NCBI GenBank assembly: GCA_949128115.1
Contig: OX421962.1
Location: 62,785,787 to 62,849,786, forward strand
Source: Anaspis maculata
Taxonomy: Eukaryota; Arthropoda; Insecta; Coleoptera; Scraptiidae
Length of the DNA: 64,000 bases
Direction: 5' to 3'
In this document: one piece after another, positions 48,701-60,700 of the stretch
Layout of the letters: every line of letters starts with the position of its first letter
Numbering within the stretch: the first letter of the stretch is position 1
Program-made: the position numbers and the translations under genes
Notes under the pieces: model-generated
What the model was told of the DNA's origin: nothing
The model's database searches: none
Seen by the model: the letters and a program-made list of their open reading frames with translations, nothing else

Positions 48701-51700
48701 CTAACGATCTAATTGTTTCGTTATATGGATAGCCGACTAGGAATGGGAAAGAATAATAGGCTACTATTGATAAGTCGCCGCCCCCAGCTCCCGCCCCTAA
48801 ACAAGAAATATTGATGCTTGAAAGAGCTTTTGTTCTAATCTATTTCATTGGCAAGTACCCCATTCCGATCAGAAAATATCACAAAGAGTTTCGATTGAAG
48901 AGAGTGGGCAAGAATGGTTTTTCTCCTTACACCGCATTTCTTAACATTCACAATATGCCGTTTTAAGAAAATGCGCTACTGAGACTCACGCACGTGAAGG
49001 CATACCCACTTGTTTTAATTTTCATCGGGATGTGGCTGGAAACTCGTTCCTCTAAAATAACTATGACATAGAAAGGACAGAGAGCTGGTGCCTCAAAGCT
49101 TACGTCATAAAGTACAGGGTGTTCACGATAAAACTCACCCTCCTCTAGGAGATTCCCCTTTAAAATATTTTCAAGAACTGAAAACTTTTTCGCCACGACT
49201 TTTTCCAGGGACCCTAAATCGATCCTCTAAAAGCTTCTAATTGGTACCGTTATACAGGGTATGATAATTATGTAACTTTCAATTTTAAATACAACACCCT
49301 ATATTTTATTCAGTTATTTGGTGGAGCGTTTTTCCTGATTACAAGTATATATTACACTTATGATTTATTTTAACAAGTGAGCTGTCGGAAAAATAATAAA
49401 ATAGGTAGTCAAATAAATAATTTTGTTTCGCGGTAAGAGGGCTTTGGTTTCTACAGTTCACTTAAACAAAAAAGTCATTCTCGCAGCATTTTGTCTGCAG
49501 AATTCAACTCTACATAGATAAATGGTCTAATTCGTTCCTTATACAAGTAATACAGGATGTCGCGTAATTTTTAATTTTTAATTTAAATACATATTTAACT
49601 AACTACTTATTTTATTATTTTTTCGACAGCTTCCTTGTCAAAATAAATCATAAGTGTTATATATCTTTGTAATCAGAAAGAAAGGCTTCATCAAATGACT
49701 TAATAAAATGCATGGTGCATGGTGTTGCATTTGAAATAAAAAAGTGACATGGCACACCCTGTATACGGTACCAATTAGAAACTTTCAGACGATCGATTTA
49801 ATATCTCTGGGCAAAATCATTGGGAAGAAGTTTTCAGTTTTTCAAAATATCTCAAAGGGGAATCTCCCAGAGGGGGGTGAACTTAATCGTGAACACCTGT
49901 ACATGATTTTAACCCTAAAGGTCTGATGTGCGTTTATAAGGTTATTATAAAATTTCTTTGTCTTACATGTCAGACCGGGGCCTTCAGGCTAGTATAAGCT
50001 TGTCTATTTCCGAAAAAAGGCCAAAATTTACGTCATAAGGTACATGAATGAAATCAACGGGCTTTTGTGTGGGAACATCCCCTTGATTATGATTACCCAA
50101 CTTGATGATGTAGAGCTAGTGGGTCTGGGTTTTGTCTCACGCCGTTTGGTTTGCCCTGTTTTGAATGCATTATTTTATACGTGCTGTTTTGTCCTGTGCT
50201 CAGATGACGCAGAGCCGCAAAATGATGATATCAAAGAAGGAACTGACGACGTCAAAGTCGTTTCCTGGACGGAAAAAAGTATTCACTATTATTAAAAACT
50301 GAGCTGAAATTCTTGTGGTGGTAAAATCATATTATCCTTGATCGTGATAATCTGCCGCAACTTTTGATCCGCCAAACTGAACTCCACCTGTGTCTGATGT
50401 AATGCCATTTGAAACTCACTCGTAACTTGTACTTTGCGACATTCGTCATAAGAGTAAACTTCTGGTAAAGTCTGGGGTTGGGACTTCTCCATATATTCAA
50501 GATTCAAGCTGAACCACCGTGTAGTACATCCTGAAGCACCAAATTTTGAAACGTCTCCCACAATAGAAAAATAACTTCCAGAATTGATGGAAGACATTCT
50601 AAATCACGGAAATTCTCGAATGCCAGATTGCCAGCCGTAATAAAACGAACAATATAGGAAATTACATCAGACATTTCCACGATTCCCTGCTAAGAAATCC
50701 AGCTGAATATATGACTGGTGCTTTGGTAAATTACAAAGGTTCCCCCAAAAATCACTCAGGATCATTTCTCTGATGGAAACGCCGCGTGCAGATACGTCGG
50801 AAAACGCATATCGCATTTCCACACTATTCCAAACATTCTTTTCTTTTACTCGTAAAACCACAAAGATAAAAGATGAAACCACCATGAAACACTTGATGCT
50901 TGCATGGAAGTTTCGTTATTGCCATATAGCTTATGGATATCTAACGAATACTATGACATCTCGTACTGTGGCAAAGGAAACCAAACAGCACTTTCCGCAA
51001 TAAATACCACCGGTGTGATAAACTTATATTCAGCGTCGGACTGGCAAATTTTGGCCTACCGGGCAAAGAGTGGAAGTGGCCTCGAAAGCGAAGGGGGGCC
51101 TGAAGGGCTCGCCTCCCAGTTGGCGTCGCAAGCGATTTTTTCAAATAATAATAATGCTGATAATAAGCAAAGAAAATTGGTTGTCACCCGAAAACTTTCT
51201 CGACTAGTATCCAGAAACCTATGGAAATTTTTGTCCGGATCATCGCTTCCGGTGGAAAGTTGGAATTAGAGAGAAAGATTTTTGCAGGGAACTGAAAATC
51301 TTGTGAGGAAAATTTGAATTTTCCGGGAAAACCTGAAATCTTATTCCAAATCATTTTACAGTGAAAATCGTCAATTGGAAGGCTTCCCAGGAAAGCTTTC
51401 AAGGAAAACCCAGGCCGGTTTTAAGTTTCAACTGGAGAATTCTCAGGAAATTGGAAAAAAATTGTTGAAAATGTTCAACAACCAGTTATCTCTTGTTAAA
51501 AAAAAAATTATGAAAATCTGTTCGCGGGATAAAAAGTTGGAAAATTTGCAGTTTTTCCACACGGAAAACTCGGAAACCGTGGGTCCGATTTCAAAAGTTT
51601 CACCTCCAAAAATTATTTCCATCTTTTCTCCACCTTCCATTTCCGACATGTCTGCACCTAAAATGAATATTTCGTGGGACTCACCGCATGTCGAAGTTTG

Positions 51701-54700
51701 CACTGCAGTTTTTTCAAATTCACGGAATGAGCAAATTTCATTTTGAAAAAATTACTGTCAGAAAACCGGAGCCGTCTCGATTTCAAAAATGAGTCTGCAC
51801 GACGCCCAATCCAATTTACTTCCAATATCAGTCGGAATTTTTTGAAACAAGTCGATTCCCGAGCCGGAATGAATTTTTGAGTGGAGTCCTGCATCAAAAG
51901 TGAGTGTCCTGGTGAAAACACGGGCGAGAGGCTCTCTTGGGTGGCAACGGCTAGGAGAAATTTTGAAAAGTCATAACGCCCGACTGGAAAATGGTGGAAA
52001 ACTGCAACTGCAGACTTGATCCGACTATTTTGTTCTGTTGCTTCCTGTCAAATTTGGTTCCAATCCATAGGATAGATTTTGAATAATTAAATGGTACCTA
52101 AAGTTTTGAACTTTGACATTTTTTATTATTTGACAGATGACAGATATGGCAATACTTCCATCTGTTTGGTTGGAAGTTTTTTCAACTGTCCAACTGTTTT
52201 TCGGTAAAAACATCAAATTTGTGCTATTTTTGTTTAAGTGTGGATAATTTGGCCTCCAAACTGGGGCCTGGCCTACCGGGCATTTGCCTGGTTTCCCGGT
52301 GGGCCAGTCCGACACTGCTTATATTTGACAATCAAGAAAGTTTTATTCAACGAGACAGAAATTAGTTTTCAACTCGGTTTTCAAGTTCTATTGAAATCGC
52401 CCTCAAAATCGGCTAACTTGTGGGAAAGTCAATATGGCGGCCAAGATGGCACCGAATCATTAAATCACCTTCAAAATCATAAATAACTCGGGTTTTACCA
52501 CTTGACTTGATTTTCAAGCTGCTTGTAGCTTGCTCAAGCTGCTCAAGTAGTTTAACACTACTTCACTTGACTATTTGATAAAGTGACTGAAAATCACATC
52601 TATTACGTGTCTGATCTTACTACAGGTATAACCAGACCTAGCAGAGTGATTTTCAGTCAAATGTCAGTCAGTTTACCTCACCAAATTTCACTCCTGATTG
52701 ATTGATTTTTTCTAGGTAATTATAAGCGCCTTACGGCTCGATACCAAGTTGGAGCTGAGACCGCCGTAAGTGCGGTTACCATAACAATGGCGAATACCAA
52801 CCAATCAGACCGCTGTATTAGGCGAGTTACGCCGTCCCAAACTTTGCGCCTGCATCTGCAGCTTGATAGTATGGGGGCATAGGTCGTGCCGTGTGCAGCT
52901 TCGTGAAGATATATAGAGTTATGTCTTAGTCGATTCCTGGGGGATCAAGGACCATGAAAAATTATGGTGGAATATTCGTATCTACTGCAGGCAAATATGG
53001 TGGAGGCGCCAAAATGGGCTTCATCTGGTAATAAGAAACTGGCTGTAGTTCGTTTGTTTTACAACGGATTTCAACATCTGGAACGACGTCATTTTGTGGA
53101 CAAAAAAATTCTCTTCTTATTTCATACCTGAATTTACAAACGTCATTTCGTGAAACTGTCAAAACTGTATTTATAAGACATGCTAAATTCCGCCCTTTTT
53201 TTAAGGTTATCCGATATTTTTGAAACCTGGCAGTATCATAGATCTTGAAGTGCTCTCTCCGAATTTCTACTTTTCCACTTCGTATCTTTGCCGTTTTGGA
53301 CACTATATTGAAAAGATTGCGCCCAAAAAACAGTTTTTTGTCAATATCTTGAATTCAACTGATTCAAGATTGGAATGTGTGTATGCGGAGGAAAGCCCAT
53401 TCCAATCTCTACAATTTAACATATCAGTCATTTATGTGCGATTCACGGTTCTTGGGTTAGAGCTTTCAGAACTTCCGGAATCATCAACTTTCGGCATTCA
53501 ATCAGCATGTTAAATTTATACCACCGTCATGAAGTAGGCAAATAACCCATCAATAGCTCTTGGCCATTAACCATAGATAATGAAAATTTAGAAAATCGAT
53601 CATGATGATGTTATTCGTGTAATTACAGGGTGAATTGTGAAAGCAAACTGACTTTAGAAAAAAATAAAGGTAATATAGCATTTGAAGGATATCAGATACA
53701 TTCTAAACTCATTATTATGATGAAATTTGGGGTCATCATTCAGAATATCCACTCTTCCACTTCGTATCTTTGCTGTTCTGGCCATAATTTTTAAAAAATG
53801 GCGCCAAAAAAACATATTTTCGATTTTTTTCTGGAAATTGGTCATAAAACTTTGGAATTCATATAAAAAGTGGAGGTCTATCAAATTCTCTATAATTTGA
53901 CATCTGAATCATTCATGTGCGACTTACGGTTCTCAAGCTACACCTTCTCAAAGTCAATTTTCCCTTAGAGTTCACCCTGTAGTTGCATAGTAACCGTTAC
54001 CATGATTGATTTTCTGGATATCAATGGTCTGTGGTTGACAATTTATCATTATTTATAGTTAATTTGACTGCCACGTGAAGCTAAGCTCAACTTGACATGC
54101 TGATTGGATGACAAAAGTTGATGCTTCAGGGAGCTCTAGAAGCCATAACCCAAGAACCGGAAATAGCACGTACACGAGTAAGATGTCAAATTGTAGAGAA
54201 TTGAATAAGCTTCCATTCGCATACAAACGCTTCCACCTCACATTAACTGAAATGAAGATATTGACAAAAAACTGTTTTTTAGGCGCCATCTTTCCAATAT
54301 GGCGGCCAAAACGGCAAATATACGAAGTGGAAAAGTGGAAATTCGGAAAGGGCACCTCAAGATCTATAATACTGCCAAGTTTCAAAAATATCAGATGACC
54401 TTGAAAAAAGGCCGGAATTTAGCATATCTTATGAAGACAATTTTGACAGTTTCCCGAAATGACGTTTGTTAATTTAGCCATGAAATAAGGAGAGAATTTT
54501 CTTGTCTACAAAATGGTTTTCCAGATGTTGGAATCCGTTAAAAACAAACGAGCTACAGCCAGTTTCTTATCATCAGATGAAGCCCATTTTGGCGCCTCCA
54601 CCATATTTGCCAGCAGCAGATGTCAATATTCCACCATAATTTTTCATGGTCCTTGATCGCCCAGGAATCGATTAGGACATATCCCTATATATCTTCACGA

Positions 54701-57700
54701 AGCTGCACACGGTCAAGCCTTTTTTGACCCTATGCCTTCAGACTATGATATCGAGCCCTTAGATCACTGCCTATTTGTTGCTTAAAGAAAAGCGGCAATC
54801 GTTCTAGCAGAAGTTGTTGCGTCGGCAATAATTATTATATGAAGATAACTTGTTCTTAGTTTTATTTGAGCAAGAAGTGGTTAGGTTAGGCTTTTTTTTC
54901 TAAAACAGAATTAACAAAAACTCAATGACTTTGATCGTTAAAGGGGATGTGTGGAGTATCATTTCTGACATAATCGAGGTCGGCAAACTTATTTCTATTT
55001 GTAGCTTTTGTAGCATTTGGTTTGAAACTGTGGAAAAATATGAGGAAATCACTATTAATATTATTGATTGTTAACATTTACGATTAGCACTCAATCAAGT
55101 TTTGTCGCAATTTTTATTAGGCTGACTTAGCAAATTACGATGCCGTCATTGTAGAGGCGCTGCGTTTGCTAGAAGTCGAGGTATGACGAATTTATTCAAA
55201 TTGGGAGATTCCTTGAAACTGGGGTCTCATTGACCATCTAAGAAAATGAAGAATATAACTTCGGCCATCTTTGGATCTCATGGAGCTCACTTTTTGCATA
55301 GAAATCAAACTCTGTCAATATTAAGAGGGCTCATGAAATATAGATTTTCCACTTTTTCATCCGCAAGCACTCGCTTTGAACCTTGAAAAAACACATTTCA
55401 GCCTGAATTGATTACGCAAATGTTATCAATGCTGCTATCGCCGAGGCGATACGTCAACCATAAGCCGAGTTGGGGCTGTCATTCTTCATAATGCACCTTG
55501 AATTAGGTTAGATTATTCATGGAATACGATGTGTGGGTATTGATTTCAATTTTTTTTATAGGTAATTGATATCATTTTTCAATGCAAAGTTTTGATTGGG
55601 CTAAGTTCGAGAAGAATGGGGATAAATCAATTACAATTTACTGTCTTTTTAATACCAAACAATCATATCGAGCAGCGTTTGCTACTTTTTCATTGACACT
55701 GAATATGCGGGATGACATGCCGCCACTCCCAAAAGATTTCGTCAACCAGAAGCGGATACAGGCGAGATATCCCTCTCTCCCAAAATCCTGACCCGATCAA
55801 AATTTTGGATTGAGAAAGGATATAAGGGCTTATGCCCCTATGCTATTATGTCTCTTCAGCTTTTAGAAACAGGGTGGCAAGGCGACTGTGACTACTGTAA
55901 AACTTTTTGTACGCTGACTTACCGCTTGTATCATTTTACACTATACATACACACATGTTGTTGTGTAAAATGTGTAAGAATATGTGCGCAGGTGCTCACA
56001 AAATCATGGCTACCTAATTATATTGTGATTGTGCCGAATTCACAATTCAGTCAGTAGATGTAGGCAAAAAACTTACTCATCCACGCAGTGCCCGGCCGTG
56101 GCAATCCAATTTTCGTTCAGGACAGCGCCGCCACATCGATGGGTGCTGGAAAAGCCGAAAAACGAAGTTCGCCTCACTGAAACCTGCGGGATGGGGAAAA
56201 ATAAGAAAAGAACATTATTTTTGAAGCGTGCATGGCTAGATGGGCAAAAATTCGAGAGGCGACGAAGCGACGAGGACAAATCACATCAACATAAATCACA
56301 TTTTGCTGTCTGCAGTCTCATGCACTTATCTACATACAACAAAAACAAATTTAAAAGCTCCGTGACGTCTCTCGCACACGTACCGAAAGCTCCCTCATCT
56401 GCCTGATGAAAATAAGAATAAGCTAAAAAGTGCAAAGTGTTACAACGTTAAAGCTAGATAAATGCTGCTCAGTATAGAACGTAATGGGGTGAGAAAGACG
56501 GAAAAGAAGCTTACGAAACATCAGTAATTTCTTATCTCACCTGCCAGGGCCAACGTCCAAAAGGCGCGTTCTTTCCCCCTACTATCTTTGACTGGGGTTG
56601 GGTGTACATCTTGGGAACTCCACAGTCTGCAATTGAACAAAAAAACATACCTACAGAGAACTAGTGGAAAAAATCAACTTTGGAATTGGTTTTGCAAAAC
56701 CTGCTGCAATAAGGTATAGGAAGATATTAACACAATTATTGGGAACTGCATGATTTTCCTTAACCCGGCGTTGGCGGTGCACGGATCACGGTCAAAATGA
56801 GCGGCTGCTGAGCTTCAACTTTTTTTCTCGAATGTTAAATGTGAGCAATATCTGATATTTTAGGTACTGGGTATTTTTCTTTGGTATAGGGTTGTATAAA
56901 TAGTGACGCGGTGACAAAGCACGGTTAATCACGATGACAATAATTATTATTCATAACTAGATAGATAATATTCACACCTTAACCCTGGGTTGCACCAAAA
57001 AAATAATACGCAAATCACGTTGATACGAGATTAAATGGATTTCAATTTGACCAATCCTAGTAGGCTGACCATGGGAAATGCATAAAATCTTTAGCTAATC
57101 AATCATTGGATCATGCTCTTTTGTGAAACCAGAATTTATATTATTCACTAACGAGTACTGACCAAAAGAAATTTCACTAATCTCGTATTATACCGGGTGA
57201 TCATTTGGAAACTATCCACCTGCAATATCTCCCGATTCCTAGTGCAAATGTCTTTGAGCAAAAGCAGGTCGATTTTTATATCGAGGGGGACATCTAAAAC
57301 ATACATTGGAGAATTTATATCTTAAGCCCCCTCGCCCCCACTCACCCCAACTTTGAAATTTCAAATAACACCACCTACCTTGCGATACATCAAATTGAAG
57401 AGAATTGTATTTTCTTTCTAAAAAAAATATTTTGAAATTTTCCAACCCCACCCCCTGTTCTTCCTAAAATTCTCTGAGTGTCCAAGTTAATATTCTTGAC
57501 CTCCATTTCCCTTCAATACAGTAAACGTCATCCTGCACAGCATCGAGAAAGAAATATTTCTATAATAAAAGTGCCACCCAAATTTACCCCTTCGCTCCCC
57601 CCACCTGACCTCAAAAATTTAAAATGTCAATACCCACTTTGTGATACATCAAATTGAAGGAAATTGAATTCTCTCCATGAAAAAGATTTTTTTCACAATT

Positions 57701-60700
57701 TTTAAAGCGCCCAATTGCGCCCCTAGAATACTCCAAATGGCCAATTTATTGGGAGAGGGGTAGAAAATTTCAAAAAAATTCTTTTCGGAAAGAGAGTTCA
57801 ATTCCCTTCAATTTGATGTATCACAAAGTAGGTGGTGTTTTGTTAAATTTGGGAGTTAAGGTGGGGGAGAGCAAAGGGGTGAATTTAGGTAGCACTTTTT
57901 CCACCGAAAATTTTCTGCTTTGATGTTATCTAGGATGACGCCAACTGAATTGAGAAAAAAATGAGGGGTCCAGAATATAAAATGGGACAGTCAGAGAATT
58001 TTTAGAGAAAAGGGGGTGGGGTTGAAAATTTTGAAAATATTTTTTCAGAAAGAAAATTTAATTTCCATCAATTTGATGTATTGCAAGGTAGGTAATGTCA
58101 TTTGAAATTTCAAGGTTGGGGTGAGTGGGGGCGAGGGGGGTGAATATAGAAATTTGTCAATGTATGTTTTGGATGTCCCCCTCGATTTAAAAATCGACCT
58201 GTTTTTGATCAAAAAAATATTCACCAGGAATCAGGAGTTATTGCAGGTGGATAGTTTTCAAATGATCACCCGGTATAAATTGAACGTTAGTGCAACCCAA
58301 GGCAAGTGTCTTTTTTATGTTACGTCATCTTTGTATGTTCATGTGCAGTGATGTGAGTCGAGTATTTACCGGGTAGGTAGGTAAATATAAATCGGGTATT
58401 TACCCGGTATTTTCCCGAGCGATATTCACCCAGAGGGCAACCCACCCTACCCAGTTTGACAGAGAAGTTGACACTGTTGGCAGCTCGGTTGACAGTGTTG
58501 ACGGTTGAAGGTTGAATTCGTTCTTTTTCCAAGTTCCAAGGCTTTTATAAACATAACCTTCAAAGGACTTATCATTTATTTTGCTGCTGTGAGCAAAAAT
58601 CATTATTGTTTGTTGTTGTTTCTCCAATTGTTATTCACAATTAATGGAAATAGATACCCTATTAGATACCCGGTTTTGGGTAAATAGGTATTTACCCTGG
58701 GTATTTACCCTTAAATATAAAAACCCGGGTATTTTACATCACTGTTCATGTGTGATTCTCCATGCACTGTTTAAAATCTACTGGTGTTAGACAATGTCAC
58801 ACGTGTAGCGCTGGCGCCGGGTCAAGTTAATAGTAGATTCTAGGCGGGGATGCAGACGCATAAAAATGCTGTTCTACTATCGGGCTAATGTCTCAGCCCT
58901 CTTGTCTAGAGGCCTTTATCAAATTAGGGCCTAATAAGTTGCGTTACAAAAATCAATAAGTTGGTTGAAATAGATAAACCAGTAGTTGTTTTCTTCTTCA
59001 AGAGTGTCACTGTTTTTCGCTAGTCTCCCAGAACGGTAAGTTTTGAGTATGGAAGTGATGTTGTATTTTTTCAAGCATCTTGTGAGGCGTAGGTAGGTAG
59101 TAGGTACCTATCCATCAGTAACAGCGGCAGTCGAAACTGAGGGCTAAATAAGTCTAGCCTTATCTTTTCTCAAGATTTTCTGTTTCACGAACCAGAAATT
59201 GCTAAATGGTGGTACGTTCAACCCTGATGTGATTCTAGTGAGCTATGATATCCCGAATTTCTCCTTACCAAGAGCGACGCCTGGCGAGACTCCGATCAAA
59301 CTAGAATAACACTAGGGTTGAACGCAATATGGCTGGAGATAGCGATGCGCGAGTAAGACACACACCTGAACAATTAGTGGAGGAGCCGTGCACCGATATA
59401 TTGTCGGAATATTCGCAAAGTCAGTAATCGACTTTTCTGGAGCTTCTCACGAATACAGGTGCAGCAATGAATGGCGGAATGATGAAGGAAGCATTAAGAA
59501 CCTCGAGGCTTTTTCGGAAGAGGTCCGAAGTATTCTGGATTGCAGAAGTTGGTATATGAAGGAGCGGCTCAGCATCGGAGAGCAGAGTTGAACTTGAAGC
59601 GACAGTGAGAGCACCAGCGAAGCCAAGTGGAGCGACATCTAAGTGTGGCGATTTATATCACTTGTCATTTAGTAGTACAGGTACGAATTTCAACTAGTAT
59701 GTTCCTCATTTACTGAAGTACCTAACGGAAACTTGTAACACCGTAGTGTCAGAAGCGGCATAACTGAGAGTAATAATTCGGCCTGCGACTACAGGGAGTT
59801 CAAAAAATTTCAGAATTGATTCGTGAATGCCGGAAACAAGAAGCATGTCGGCGCCAATGAGCCCATAAACACTCGATGCACCCATAAACACCCAATTTGA
59901 AAGAAGGAGCATGTCAAGGATACGAGTCCAAGACGCTTCAAGTGGAAAAGGATTGAGAAAAGCAAGGGATTCCACTTTTGTGGTTCTAGGAATGTGAAGA
60001 TGGCTTGAGGACACTAAAAACACCGTTGTGTTCGAGTCCTGTATTGGCATATCGGCCGCAGGGATACTTTTTCGGGTAGTTGAGTACTACAGCAAGTTTT
60101 TGTTCAAACCAGAAAGAAACTATTGCCTCACGGGTCGAGAACTGTCAGGAATAAACAAAGCCATCCATTATTTTCACCATGGGATACTGGTACGGCCGAA
60201 ACATTTTGCTGAGAACAGATCATAGATACTTTTTGGATGTCATTGCTCCAAGTGAAAAGTTCAGCGGGACAACTGGAAAGAACAATACTCGCAGAGAAAC
60301 TGCGCGGCAGTACGACTTCAAAATCCAACATCGCCCGGGTAAAGTCATGGATTTGCAGGATGCTCTTTTTCGAAGGCCATGTAGAGGCGACTGCAAGCAC
60401 GGCAAGAAGATGGACCAGCGGAGTCCAGTACAGGTCAGGGGACAATTCCATAGAACTGAACCACAGCTGGCAGTGAAAAGGCAGCATGTAGAAGATTCTG
60501 CAAATAACTTGTTGGCTGAAAGGACAGGAGTTCAAAGCTTTCTGGGGTAAATGGAACTTCTTGAAGGTGGAGAACGAGCTGTTGAAAAAAGTATGAGGAA
60601 AGCCCGGGTGGGATACAGGAAGGGTTTTATCCCATCGCGCATTTATTGGTTCCCAAGGAACAAGTGAAGCAGGTCTTGAGAGATGTGCACAAAGGCGCTA

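Larger units (their letters stand above)
46487..56076. other. 9.6-kb Stubble intron
   Basis: It contains the 265-bp tandem array, nested element K, the hAT-like element and the concentric palindrome at 52.9-54.7 kb. 46500-47900 and 54760-56070 show nothing recognisable. Confidence 0.85.

Noticed and set aside
59706..60050. 114-codon minus frame upstream of the gypsy fossil
   Set aside because: Antisense to fossil retrotransposon sequence, no motif.
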